From positions 285,364,238 to 285,428,237 of the forward strand of contig CM051460.1 of the NCBI GenBank assembly GCA_028095005.1: a stretch of DNA of 64,000 nt, in the 5' to 3' direction. A model generated the notes under the pieces. The model was not told the origin of the DNA, did not search any database, and saw only the letters and a program-made list of their open reading frames with translations. The stretch comes from Rhynchospora pubera (lineage: Eukaryota > Streptophyta > Magnoliopsida > Poales > Cyperaceae). Shown piece after piece: positions 12,801 to 24,843 of the stretch (position 1 is its first letter; each line of letters opens with the position of its first letter). The translations under genes were made by a program, and so were the position numbers.

Positions 12801-13366
12801 TAGAAATATAGATCCTGGAGAAAGAAACAAAAACAAAGCTAGGGTAATCTCATATTTGGTTTGCTCAGCCGATGGAGAGGAGAGGCGGCGATGTGGTGTT
12901 TTAAAGAGATATCGGTGTCAACTATGGAAATCTCGCTGAAAAGGATCGCGCTCCAAGCAGAAATCTCGCGCCAAGAGAGGGGTATCGGTGTCAATCTGCA
13001 TTTCTGAGATTTTCAACGATTTTTCTTCCCCTCGATTCTCCGCCGATTCAAGACTAATCGTTTTGTATAGGAAGTAAATTTGCGGAGGAAACCGAATCCT
13101 CTCGCGAAAGTTAGGTTTTTTGTTGTCTTTTTTTGTGCGAGAGAACTAGGTTAGCTCGACGATCGCCTTGTCTCTCGATCGCCTTCTCTCGCTCACTGGG
13201 AGGAGAAAGAGAAAGAGGATACGATTATACGAAACCGTATACGACCTGCGTTTTTCTTTTTTTTTTCGATAGATTCTGAGATCTTACCGTCCGTTTAGAT
13301 CCGACGGTTGAGATCGCTAGACGTCCAGTGGATGGTTTTGTTAAACCATCCAGAGGATACGACTCC
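9835..13366. mobile_element. Mutator-like element (MULE) with GRF ORF and 10-bp target duplication
   Basis: The ends are inverted repeats starting GGAGTTGTATCCTCTGGATG on the left and closing CATCCAGAGGATACGACTCC on the right. Each contains an internal hairpin (GGATGGTT...AACCATCC). Similarity continues inward, more diverged, through a promoter-like CT-rich leader on both sides. The direct repeat GGTTGTGTTT occurs immediately outside both ends (9825-9834 and 13367-13376). A 9-11-bp target duplication with long terminal inverted repeats is the Mutator pattern. No transposase is seen in the 3532 bp, so the copy is non-autonomous. It carries one small ORF at 10906-11202. Confidence 0.85.
10906..11202 (+). 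CDS. Small GRF-type zinc-finger protein carried by the MULE
   Basis: A 98-residue frame. Residues ~16-60 show a GRF zinc finger: the pair C18-x2-C21, a STCNPGREFYAC block, then FREWCDK. GRF fingers bind nucleic acid and occur in DNA repair enzymes and, as short stand-alone proteins, in many plant loci associated with transposons. Residues 65-98 are basic then hydrophobic (LKFILKTIIAGL). The ORF starts right after a T-rich, acceptor-like stretch, so the left terminal repeat could provide a promoter and an untranslated first exon. Function is unknown. It could be a captured host fragment or a bona fide element gene. Confidence 0.65.
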   Translation: MKERDEGSCSSPKVSYICEKCKFPCDVAVSRSTCNPGREFYACNCVEGSYFREWCDKVQCRESYGPKQSRRRQEAIRDDDLCRDLKFILKTIIAGLTN

Positions 13367-13376
13367 GGTTGTGTTT

Positions 13377-14021
13377 GGTGTTCGAAAGGTCATATGTCTG
13401 AATTTTTTTGTTCTAGTTGATGGTAACGACACTTTATTTTTATGGCATTGCCTAAATTTGACGGCTTTAAAGCAGTTTGATCGCCTAATCATGAGTGTTT
13501 CAGGTAGAAATGCTTGTTTGTTATGTGTTTGCTATAGTGGCGAATAGTCTTTTCAGCGTTGCGTGAACCATGAAGAAAAGAAGATTGTAAGATAATCTGA
13601 GGAAAAATAAAGGAGACGATTTGTTGATAAGAGACATACATAGATATATACACAGCTAGATGGATGTTTTAGTACAAAGTAGGAGAGCTAAGGAATCCAC
13701 TAAGATGTCATGAAGTTCAATTGTGCACAGTAACGGTGGGTCCTATCTGTAGCTGGTCCCCATCTGATGAAGTTGAAATCCTATAACTTGATGGAAGCTG
13801 AATTATCAAAAGCTTTGTAATTGTTAATAGGACACTGGTTTTGTATTTTATCTAAACAGCCTAAACATCACAAAACAGATAAAATACTAATGTAAATATG
13901 AGCCAGCACGAAGTCATGAGTGATCAGTCCAGACAGATCTGTCTTGGTATAGCGCTCACTCCAAAATAGTCTGTTCTTGCACATTAATGTACATCATTAA
14001 GGAAGATGGCTAAAATCAAAA
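13377..14021. other. Intergenic flank right of the MULE
   Basis: Sequence resumes from the MULE target site. No gene, repeat family or RNA structure is recognised. Confidence 0.4.
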
Positions 14022-14029
14022 TATGTTAT

Positions 14030-14402
14030 ATTTTTTTTGAAGTAAAAATGGGGGTCTAAGCCCCCATCTTTGTATTAATTAAAAGAGCTTACAGCTTTTA
14101 GCCAGGGGCTAAAGTTCAATAATAAAAAAAACTATGCTAAAAAGAAAAGAAGCAACAAAAAATATGCAGCGTCAGGAGCCTAAAGATCGAGTGTTTCCCG
14201 CTCGAAGAACACATGTTGTACCAGCAGCTGGATGGGAAGCTGAGTGTCTGAGAAAATTCTAGAACACCTTTCTCTCCAAATCACAAAGCAGAGAATTCCC
14301 ATGATCTCTTTGTGCGCTTTAGGTGCAGAAAATTGTGTGAGGAAATTTGGGTTTGAAGTGAATGCAAGAGTTGAGAAATCTGAGTGCAAGCTTGAAAGGA
14401 AG
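14030..14402 (-). mobile_element. 5'-truncated L1-type LINE 3' fragment
   Basis: Poly-T at 14031-14038 on the + strand is the A-tail of a minus-strand element, followed by a 3'-UTR-like GGGGGTCTAAGCCCCC block. An in-frame peptide from 14389 to 14180 ends the typical LINE ORF2 tail (MGILCFVIWRERCSRIF). It parallels the ILWEIWLARNEMVLQ segment after the zf-RVT domain of the LINE at 43.6 kb. TATGTTAT flanks both sides (14022-14029, 14403-14410), a short target duplication consistent with this boundary. Confidence 0.75.
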
Positions 14403-14410
14403 TATGTTAT

Positions 14411-17042
14411 TGACTTTGGTATCTTATCATTTTAAAAGCAATTGTATTTGCTAGTACCTGGTTGGGGTTTTGATCTGATTAGTGGAATTGGCCTACGCAT
14501 CTGATAACTTTTGTTTTTTGTCCTTGCTGGTGAGATCTTTTGATGGAAATGGTTCTTCAATGACTTGGCTGTCGACAGATAGATTGGTGAAGGACACAGA
14601 CCAACAGCACCGACAACAAACCTAGAAATTCCAACAGGAAAATAGCACCATCAGAAAAATCGAGCAAAGCAAACAGGTCAAATGTATTTAATAGAACAAA
14701 AATTGAAGATTAAAAAATGTATGCAACTAGATTTTTTAGTTGCAGCTCCGCCGCAATCTTAATCAATATATTACGAGTTAAGATTGAAAAAAAATAATTA
14801 AACAAAATTTTATGCGATGCTACAAATGATCTATTGATCATTTGAAGTGATTTACTACACAGGAAGAGGTTTCCATTCTGTTCTCAAAATAGATGAGGTT
14901 CATTACATATATATATATTTTTAATTTTAAATTTCTCTTAATCCATTCGTTAAGGAAAAAAATGAAGAAATAACAAACACAGTACAATTTGGAGAACATC
15001 AAATTAGAATATATCAAGTAGCTTGTTTAATTTTTTTCTAACTAAAAAATTAATCGGTGTAATTTTATCATAATTTTTAAAGAAAATAATACTATTTCCA
15101 TGAACCCATATGAACAAATCAAATATAATCGGTTCATCAGCTATATGTAGAACAGGTGCAGAAAGAAAAAAATACAAAGGTAAATGTTTATGCACACACC
15201 TCCATGCAGTCCATCCTGTAACGAATTGCAATAACAATAAAATTAGACTTACAGACACTCAAAAACAAACACCAAAATCTGCCACATTAGATCCAAAGCC
15301 TCAGAACGAAAATAGGAAAAACCTGGCGCACCAACTGAAAATGCTAACTTACATACATTGGACCCACTTGAAAGAAAATGATGATGAGGTGTTCACCAAG
15401 CCCCCCACGCCCAGCCCAACCAAATCTTGAACCCAGCGAAAAATTGAAAAATAATGCCCGGCACTGTTCATTCCCATTCAGGATATATAGGTTTTTTCAA
15501 TGTTTATATGTGGTGCACTGTTGACTCCCCTAAACATAATGGCCGGATGTATGTACAACGAAAAACCAAAGGTGTACCGAGATGATCCACAACGAAACAG
15601 ATTTTGAGCTGAAAATACACCCACCTCCTCTTGAAGACGAAGCAAAATAGCAGAGAATTAAGGAGAAGAAAGTGAAATAAAAGGAGAACCCATAAGGCAC
15701 AGCGTCGACACCCGTACACTCCGGAGTGACCGCAAAGTACAGAGAAGGTGAGGTAGACTGGATAAAAGGAGTGATCTGGATCCGCTGCGGCGAGAAAAAG
15801 CAATTGACAGACCAGGCCAATGCACTATAGCCATGCAGCACACAGCGCAGAGAGAAATGGGAAGAATAAGCCACAAAGAAATCCAAAGGAAGGGCATCAG
15901 ATCCATCCAGCGAAAGGGAAGATCGAACGGCTTGGATAGTCTCTAATTGAACAGTGTTTTCTAATGTTGGAATTAATGTATAACATACTTATTGACATAC
16001 AATGAGACCAAAACTTAAATTGGATGAAAAAAGTATCTCAAGATGAAATGGTAATTTATATACACTGAAATACTGAATAGTGTCTGCCAGCATTGAAACA
16101 ACTCAATCCTAATAACTAGCACAAAATTTTCTAACAGCAGCAACTTAATTTTTTGTTTTCTTTTGTTGTATTGTTGCTGTACTTGCTCTCTTTCTTTGAT
16201 GTACTGCCATCGATTCATTTTTCTTAAAAGGATTTTCTTCCTTCCTTTTTTTCTTGCATTTTTGTCTCTTGCCAGCTAACCTTAAAAAAAAATGATATTG
16301 TTCTACCAAATAACGGCATTTGTTGTGTGTTATTATGTCCTCCACGCTCAAGTGAAAGATTCTTAACTTAATGCCACTTCACAAGCAGGACTTCCAGCGT
16401 GGGGGTCCACAACCATTCAATCTTGCTGGTGTTGGCGGTGTTTCAGAATTTTTCAGATAATTTACTTCCTAAATAAATATAGAACTCTTGCTATTTTGCT
16501 AATACAATTAGGATGATTTGTATTAAAAGAAAAGAAAGATCAAGGCAAAGTAGGATTTATAAGCTTCAAATAGGAAAAGGGAAAATGTAGATGCATATGC
16601 TCGAGTACTACTGTACTAGTATGGGGCATCTTTGGTATCATTAACCGTGTCAAACCTGCAATGAAAATTTCCTTTTGATCTTGTTGCCTCCACCATTTTG
16701 AGTCTTTGACAGATGGACTGATCAGCAACGTGCATGGAGGGATGGGGCTACCTTTGAAATTTACTGGCCGATTGGTTAGGTAGTTCTGACATTATAAAAG
16801 AAAGTATGAAGCCAAAGGGGTGAAGATAAACAAAAGCTTATTCTTTAAACAAAACTGCATATTATGGTATGGGAAGGTGAGGAAACTGAAATTCTGGAAA
16901 TGCAGGTTGGACTTATTGTTTCAGTAGACGCATTGTATCTTGGTGCTCAGAGGCTGGGCCCACGACTTCAGGAAATGTCCTCTCGGCTCTTGCTGATAGG
17001 AACACCCCGCCCAATTTTTGTGGCATTCAGCTATATGGATAA
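14411..17042. other. Intergenic, no recognised gene
   Basis: Several 60-118-codon frames exist here (for example 15504-15906 on the minus strand and 16864-17046 on the plus strand). None shows a recognisable domain, conserved splice structure or start context. There is a T-rich stretch and poly-pyrimidine DNA but no clear transposon ends. Confidence 0.4.
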
Positions 17043-17075
17043 CTAGCTGCATATTCGCGCTTCGCGCGATGAAGG
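17043..17075 (-). mobile_element. Candidate Helitron 3' terminus
   Basis: Read on the minus strand, a perfect hairpin TCGCGCGAAGCGCGA is followed after 8 bases (ATATGCAG) by CTAG and then a T. A GC-rich hairpin shortly before CTRR, inserted before T, is the Helitron 3' signature. The element would extend to higher coordinates. A possible 5' end (A, then TC) lies near 19749, but its sequence alone is not diagnostic. Confidence 0.5.
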
Positions 17076-18427
17076 CGTGCCATAAGTCCAGCATGTAATT
17101 ATGAGAAACGATCATAATGTTGGGAAGAAAGGAGCAGGACTATATAAAACGGTAATCATGTTGAATGGCTAGGTGTAAAGGATAGTTATTGTTTGTTTGT
17201 TTTGTATGTGCCCTTTTTTTTATGTTCTAGAGGGACGGATATAGAGAATTCAGCATGCACTGCAACAGTTCAATAAGAGTTCCAATAAAATCAAAATTTC
17301 AGCAATCAACTCAGAGCAAGAAAATTAAGCCTCTTACTTACCGTATGAGCTCTCAAAATAATGTAAATCGATTTCAAACCACATGTAAAATGTAAACTTG
17401 TGGCATATGTTATTTTTTATTCAGTAATCTACCTGATGATGAAATAGTACTTACGGACAATTATTAAAAGAATTACTTTTTTAACAAATCCACCCTGGAA
17501 CCTAATACTCTGACATGAATACAAAGTTGAGACCAAATAATCATCTCCAGCAACGCCTCAATTTATCCAGAACCTCCTCATAAAATTAGAAAAGCATGTA
17601 ACTATTAATTACATCAAAATTTCTTCTGCCAATAGTAATAAAGTTAAAAGATAAAGATAGAATAAGATTGCCAAAAAGGGCAATAAAAGCACCAACTCAT
17701 CAAGGCACTTCTTCTTTTTGCAGATGCATACTTGCAACGGATCTCTTTCAGAACAAATTAAAAGAGCATTAAAAGAACAATAATAACAACCCTTTAAGAG
17801 GAAAGATAGAAAGGAAGATATATATTCATAAGAAAAAGTATTTTGAGTGGCATTGCTGCTTTATGTACAAATGTGCATAGAAATCAATTCAATAAACATT
17901 ATATGAGAATTCTGACATTCTATTTGAAGTTAGCACGAAAAATTTATGAACAAATAAAATCTAAATAAATGAAGCAACTAAATGGAACATATAGAAAGAA
18001 ACCAATTCAGAAACACAACCAGTCAACCACTTTATAAGTCGTTCGAGAAATCAATCCAGTACAGTCCTTTTTTTTTTGCTATAAAACACACTTAATTCTT
18101 ATATACTTTACCATGAAAGGCACAACTATAATTGGCCTCTCTTAACTGCAGCACATATAGAGAAATGAGTTTTTTAGAAAGAAAATCATCTATACAAAAA
18201 AAAAAATTCAGAAAAAAAAATTCACCTATCTATCGTCTAAGTTGTATTGATCATTATTGACCTCGGATATTGACTTGTGATGACCCTGATTATCATTGCC
18301 AGCTGATTGAGTTGACAACACATTAACATTAATTCATCATTTAAAAATTGAATCTAGAGAATTCTTCATTCCTTACCAGTAGCATTAGAAATGAAGAGGA
18401 CTAATCATCCACGGCTTATTTCATTGA
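17076..18427. other. AT-rich intergenic or Helitron-internal sequence
   Basis: No gene or repeat recognised. If the Helitron call is right, this is element interior. Confidence 0.3.
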
Positions 18428-19242
18428 GCAATCACCTTGTAGCTTAACCCCGTCATCCTCCCACTCTTGGTGTCTTTAGCCTCAGGACCTATCCTCCACA
18501 CCTGTTGAAGGCCAAATAGAGCTACCATTAGCTTGATTAACAACTTTTAATGTATTATTCAGTTTATGGTTAACTAACAGGGCATGTATAGTGATCTAAA
18601 ATTGAAACCTCACAACCTAGCATTTGTAAAAAAAAAAAAAATTAAAACTAAAATAGTGTCAACTTTCAATAAAATTAATGTCCAGGGAATACTCTTAACC
18701 ATCCTTGATATTGTAGAAAATCCACTAAGAGGGAAGAGCAGAGGACTGTAGAAATCCTCACAACTCAGCGCTAACCCAATAAACTGTAAATGGATGATAC
18801 CTAACCTGAGTAAAGAAGCACCAGCCCCGAAGAAGATGCAACCCCAAAGTGCAAGAGACCAATTCAGTAAAGATTAACCGAAAAAAAACCTGAAAAAATT
18901 TCAAAAATTGAAGGAAATTAATTGTAAGAATGTCAAATTCTCAAATAGAAGTGCATGAAAAGGGAAACATTAATTTTGAATACAGCTGAAGAAATACCAA
19001 GGTTCTTGGGCCAGTAAATTAGGAAAAAATCAATTTGCTTGCTTGGCCTCAAACATTTCAATGATTCTCTATTGCAAACCCTAATCTAAGGAAATCTACT
19101 GCACGATTCTGTCAATCCTGACCCTAAATTAGAAACAACAAATCAAGTAAAAAAAAAAGTAATAATTACCCATAATAAAGAGAAAAGAAAGAGAAAAAAA
19201 ATATGAACCTGAGGGTACGGAGAGGAGGCGCGATTGTACTCA
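18428..19242 (-). CDS. Possible small multi-exon gene of unknown product (exons only partly resolved)
   Basis: Minus-strand signals suggest three coding pieces. A start exon, CAG then ATGAGTACAATCGCGCC near 19242-19205, encodes MSTIAPPLRTL and ends at AG|GT. A middle piece near 18890-18805 ends ACTCAG|GT. The last exon near 18500-18428 follows an acceptor AG and encodes VWRIGPEAKDTKSGRM then TGLSYKVIAQ and a stop. An untranslated first exon is plausible near 19620-19466 with donor ACAG|GTGTGG. As given, the T8 run at the start of the middle exon puts it out of frame with the last exon; one more T would restore the frame. I do not recognise the product. It could be a real small gene, an alternative exon set or a decayed copy. 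It lies in the interval and orientation expected for cargo of the candidate Helitron. Confidence 0.35.
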
Positions 19243-20147
19243 TCTGAAGGATGGATGTTCTATCTTTAATACGGGCTAATTAATAAAACTAAAAGAACAC
19301 CAAAACCACAAAATGCAAACGAAAATTAGAAACTGGAGAACCAAAAACGAAACAAATGAAGAAGAAAAATGATGAGAAATAACCAACTGCAGCAAGAAAG
19401 AAACAAAGGGAAAAAATAAGCAGAACGAAATAAACCCTAGAAAAGAGAATAAATACGATAATACCACACCTGTAGAGAAATCGAAGAACCGAGGCGATGG
19501 AGCTGACAGAGGAAACCAAGAATCGAAGAGTATCAGCCCTTTCTCTCTCCCCTTCTATTTCTTGTCTAGCGCAGTTGATCTGTCTCTCTTTGCTCTCTCT
19601 CGTTCTCTCTCATTGAAGGATAAAGTTGGGGACTGACGGACAGATCGAAGAAATCGCCGAACGGTTCGATCAGAATGAAACCAACGGCTTGGATAAATCT
19701 GAAATGACACTGTAGAAAACCTCCCCAGAAATGGAGTATTTTTTTATGATTTTATGAATAATTCGTTTTCTTTTCTTGCATCACCTACTGTATTTTGAGA
19801 AATTAGTTTCGTATGCTGCATTTTTTGTCAGTTTGTTATTTTGCATGCATGCTGTACTTTGAGAGATTAATTAATTTGTCTGCCGCATAATTCTTTGGTT
19901 TATAAATTTTGCATGCACTGTGTTTTCATAGGCAATTGAAGTCAGTTTGTACTGAATAGACATATGCATAAGTCAAGAAGGAATATCAGAGTTGATGATA
20001 TTCAGAATGCATGGAAATCAAGGCCGTTTGTCCAAGTATCCGTCTGTCGTGCTCATCTCCTACGCATGAGGGTCATATGTTTTTCATTTCGGAGGTCATT
20101 CACATCACACATACTAAAAAAATCTCATGTCGTTCTATGTTTCTTTT

Positions 20148-20618
20148 AAAAATCGCGAGATTAAATTGTGGAGATCTTAAATTATCAATAAACGTTTTTT
20201 ATTTTACAAGAAAAATATAATTATTCAAAATCTAATTTACCCACACAAATATAAGAAATAAAAATATATATTCTAACTAAGAGATATTGGAGGAAACTAA
20301 GACAACTTTAACTAACAGAGATTAACCAACAATATTTTTGAAAAATTAAACTAAACATTCTAATATTTCAAAATCTTATCAATAAAAGTAAGTTTAAGGG
20401 ATTGATGAACTTTTTATTAGCTTAAATACATAATCAATAATAATTCAAATTTTATTGCATTTGCTTGTTGGATTGTGATGGTAAATTAGAATATATATAT
20501 TTTTTAATTTCTTGTATTTTTGTGGGTAAATTACATTTGGAATAACTATATATTTCTTGTAAAACAAAAAAGAATTTGTTGATAATTTAAGAAGCTACAA
20601 ATTAATCCCGCGATTTTC
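20148..20618. mobile_element. Terminal-inverted-repeat element, ~470 bp
   Basis: AAATCGCGAGATTAA at the left (20148) is matched by the inverted TTAATCCCGCGATTTT at the right (to ~20618). The arms continue to pair over about 130 bp, including TTAAATTATCAATAAA, ACAAGAAAAATATA and AATTTACCCACA with their complements. No coding capacity and no clear target duplication. Confidence 0.7.
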
Positions 20619-22634
20619 CAAACAAATATAGAACTTCTCTAATATAATTGATCATATGCACATATGCTAACAAGAGCTGGAGTGAGTTTTTAAATTTTGT
20701 GTGTTGTCCGAACCAAGAACATTATACAATGAAAAACATATGTATACCGCTTGGTTATGATCCTCATGCATAAGAGATGAACGCGACAACAACGCAAAAA
20801 CTCGATCGATATGAGATTTCAAATCTCACAAGGAATGCTAATCTCTTAGCAGATTTGTGGAACATAATGGTTGTAATTTGCAATAAAGTAATAAATAGAA
20901 AATTAACTAGTAGGCTGAAAGGTTAATCAATGGAAGTTCTGTTAATGGTATATAATTGTTTTAATTAAAGTGACTTATATTTATTAAGCGCAAAGTGCTA
21001 ACCAATCCAAAAGAGAACAAAATGATAGGATTTGATTGGTTTTAACTCCCGCGTACAATAAAATCAAAAAGAGAAGATGACTATGACATCCATCATTGTT
21101 TAAAGTTTTTTTTTTATATATATGTACCTTTTTATTCAGTAAATTGACAAAAAATAACAAAAAAAAACTTTTTCCATATACCTTTTGTGAATGTCTAATT
21201 GAATGTATTGCAATCAAACCTCTCAAAATATACACTTAACTTTACAAATTACAATAAACAAATAATTGACTGAACTGGGAAAACAAATAAATAATGCTCA
21301 TCGTTTGCCGTGAATTTTTAATTAGTGCATTATTTAAACTACCTTAAATACATATTTGTTTCAGCCGAAGTAAACACGGCTTTAGAACGTAATAAATATG
21401 TCTGAAGTACTAAAATAAAACACTTTTCTAAAGAATTGGTCAAAAACAACAATTCATATTATTTCAAGAATAAAAATTCTAAAGTCTCTTTCAATCCTAG
21501 TGCTATTGTGCTACTTTCAAAAAGAACATAGTCTTGCTGGCTCGTACTAGCCACAATTGCTAAGGAACCGGACTTCAAAAATGAAAAGAAACATCAACTG
21601 AACCTGTGTCATGATAACTATAATACCCAATGAGGAATGACACGAAGCCATCTAAATTGGTTGATTCAAAGTGAGCAAATTTAGAAGAGACGAACAATTT
21701 TAAAGTACGTAATAGATTATTGTAATTCTGATTAACTTGTCACGTTATTTTGATAATTGCAACCACAGACCGAACAGTTAGAGGCACATCCTGTTGTTTC
21801 ACAATAACACCAAATTCATGCCACATTTTGAAGAAACATAAGAGTAAGGTAATAAATTAACATTCGAGCATTTTAGTAATATAACATGAGCAAAGTGGTA
21901 TACAAATATAGCTCGTAGGCATACCAAATATACACAATAAGTTACTACGTAACGAAAGCACAAGCTACACATTTGAGATGCTTTTACAAAGCAAGCATCG
22001 TAGGGGACAAAAGACCTAACAACATAGTTTTAAGATATAAAAAGGTTAGAGCACAATTACATTGATAGCGGGTTAGGCATACATAGTTTACAACAAATGC
22101 CTGTTGTTTACAAAAATTTACTGTTTGATCCAAAAGAGTCGCTTTGTCTTCTCAGAGCATTATTCATCAGCTGCATAAATCACGAACCGAATATCAGATA
22201 TAGCTCAGAAACATATATCTTCAAAGGTAATTTAAATTAAGTCATCATCGGTTAGTAGATTTAATTTAGCCTCCTTTCTTCAAAAATTGTCCAGTTGACA
22301 TTAAAACATTAAACAAAAATGCTAGTTTGGCACAGAATAAGCAGAATGACAAAATAAGAAACCGGTGTTGTATTAATTAAAAAAAAATTGCATCTGGCCT
22401 TGTGTTAAATAAAATATAATAAAATATTAGGCACTACAATGACATTGGAGTCAAATGTTGACTTCAGTTTAGATGTTTTGTTGAAGGAATGCAGTAAGTG
22501 TTCTTTTAGATCAGAATAACTGAGAAGGTTCACCTACTGATGTCTTTCTTACAAGATCTGTTTGGAAAACATCAAATGAAGGAATGCAATTGAAATTCTA
22601 CTTACCTTTTAGCTCGAGGAAGAAGGTTCATCAA
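20619..22634. other. Intergenic, including 3' flank of the RPA-like gene
   Basis: AT-rich. The part next to 22634 should contain the 3' UTR of the minus-strand RPA-like gene. Nothing else is recognised. Confidence 0.4.
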
Positions 22635-24843
22635 TCAGGATGGTAGTCTCGGTCCAGGATCTGTCTGACAGACATTAAATGTGCGGTAATTGTACCGAAC
22701 TGGATAGGCACAGCATCGAACAGTGAACAATACAGTTTGGTTGATCAAAGCTTGTATTTTAGATGGCATAAATTGGTTTTCGATACGTTGTGCGTGCAGC
22801 AGTTGTTGAGTGGTAACACCAAGCAGATGCTCCACTCGCCTTCCCAGAATAACAAAATCAACAGAGGCTGTGGAGTCTTTGACAGAAATACATAGTCTTA
22901 GCCTGTAATTAGCAATAAAATATCAGGAATAATTTTTGGGGAGAGATATAAGTAACTGAAAGTTTAGGATAGTAGGGAAAACAAATATAACCTTGGCACT
23001 GTCTGCTCTTCATTAATCTTAAGATAGCATTTGGGGCACTTGTATCCATCTTTTTGGCACCTCTTCAATCTTTTCTTATCTCTTGGGCATGATTTATAGT
23101 ACCAATCATGCTCTCCTAATACCTCTTCTACTGTTGCAATACACTTATAGTCTCTATTCTGTTTAAATTTGGGGTTGGGGGGGTTCATTGAAGGGTTCAC
23201 ATGTTAATGTAGTGATAAATTTATGAAACTGACAATAGTTGTGGTATAGGGACTATGACACACTGATATTACCTTTTCTTGTTCTGGGTCTAGACTGAGT
23301 AAATGGTCCAGCTTAACATAATCTGAATTACTGGCATTCAAACTAATTGCCTTGCCTAGTTTTCCAGCTATTACAGGCTTCAAGTTTGCAGAAACCCTTC
23401 AATTTTGTTTTTTTGAAACACAAATTCTGTTAGAATCAATAGGCAGCAGTCAAAAGAACAATGATATGAAATGCAAGTCTTTTGAGGTATATTGTTAATA
23501 ATCCCATGCTAGTTTCAAATACAAGATTTTACTTTATTTCACTTTTTTGTTGTGTAGATTGGAAAGGGAGATGAAGATACATTTTCTCAAATTGTGAAAT
23601 TTCTGGCATTGTGCGGTCTTGATATATCCGTGTTGCAGTATACGTCTTAAGGCCCCAAATGCCTCGACCTATCATTGTATTTTTATTAGATTAGTGTGCC
23701 CATGTATGCCGCTTGTTAACATTTTTCTATATTAGCTTGAAGACTGACCTGGAAATAAACGGAGACGTAGAGAGCTAAAAGCTACTACAGTTGGGTGAGA
23801 TTTAATGGTGAGTTCCTCTTTCAACTCATTTATATGTTCTCCCCATAGTGAAATTGGTACAGTGGTATTTCTGCAAAAGTATAGAGCATAAAGAGGTTAC
23901 ACTGATATTTGGTAATTAGATCTCTTTTGTGTATCTTTTTGTTTAGTAAACATAATAATAATGAAAAGTTATTTTAATTTCTATAAACCTTTCATTTGCA
24001 ATTTCCACTGTACGAACATAGACAACTACATCATCCTTCACAACTTCTCTGATTGCAGAAAAACGATTGATTCGACCAATTGCATCTGCTTGATATTTAT
24101 TTTCTTTGTCAGACGGAGAAAACCAAGCTTTCGATAGCAAATGAAAAAGGAGGTTATATTAGAGCAATAAATAAATTAATATGATTACATTACCTACTAC
24201 CACATGTTCACCAACAATTTGTTTCCCTAACTCTTCAAATTGGCAGAAGTTAAAAAATCTGAATGGTATTTCTTGGTATCCGTCAGAAACAGAAACAGGC
24301 TTGAGAACTACTGCTTGGTTGAATTTAACTTGCCAATTATGGCTAACTGCACAATACTTCTTTCTGGCTGGTATTACGCGAAACAGGTAAAACTCATAGA
24401 CGTTTCCTTCATGCATCTCTTGAAGAATAACATCTGAATCATCAACAGCCATAGTGCCTTGAATTGCAGTTCCCTGAAAAATCGACCAAGATATATAATT
24501 AGTAATGAAAGCAAAGATAGAGATTATGGAATTACACTAGCAAGCAACTATGTCAGAAAGTGGGTTACTGGTGGGAAAAAATATACTAACTCAATTTAAC
24601 AAAAGATTATTAATATTGTGAAAGCTACATTTTTACCTCGGCGTCTATGAGCGTGAAATCTATATCGAAGGCAATTCCAGTCAATGGGTTGCATGCATGC
24701 CAAATTTTTAGTACTCTTGCCACAATTCTTGGTCGATCCAATTTGTTGGTAAGAAGTGATAATGGCACAATCTTCTTCTCTTGCTCAACCATACCTCCAG
24801 CTATGAAGCAGTAATCAAGAACATCAGAAACAGTTAATACCAT
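22635..24843 (-). CDS. RPA70-like single-strand DNA-binding protein (replication protein A large subunit family)
   Basis: Eight minus-strand exons join in frame through GT-AG introns: 24637-24843, 24194-24473, 23989-24085, 23749-23870, 23533-23668, 23273-23396, 22992-23158 and 22635-22902, giving 466 residues, or 449 if the second Met (24792) is used. The RPA large subunit coats single-stranded DNA in replication, repair and recombination. OB-fold A is at ~18-160 (VARVLKIWHACNP, HEGNVYEFYLFRVIPARKKY). OB-fold B is at ~165-300 (DAIGRINRFSAI, NTTVPISLWGEHINEL). OB-fold C is at ~325-466 with a zinc-ribbon region whose visible cysteines are C346, C356, C363 and C366. The usual first C-x2-C is CPRD here, so the metal site may be altered. 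It lacks the N-terminal protein-interaction OB domain of canonical RPA1 and resembles the abundant short plant RPA1-like paralogues, some of which travel with Helitrons. No frameshift or stop is seen. Confidence 0.85.

Noticed and set aside
15504..15906. Overlapping 82-118-codon minus-strand frames
   Set aside because: Three overlapping frames in one stretch, no domain, no splice partner; hydrophobic composition comes from a T-rich strand.
16864..17046. 60-codon plus-strand frame before the Helitron-like end
   Set aside because: No homology recognised; it ends exactly in the CTAG of the candidate Helitron end, so its stop is coincidental.
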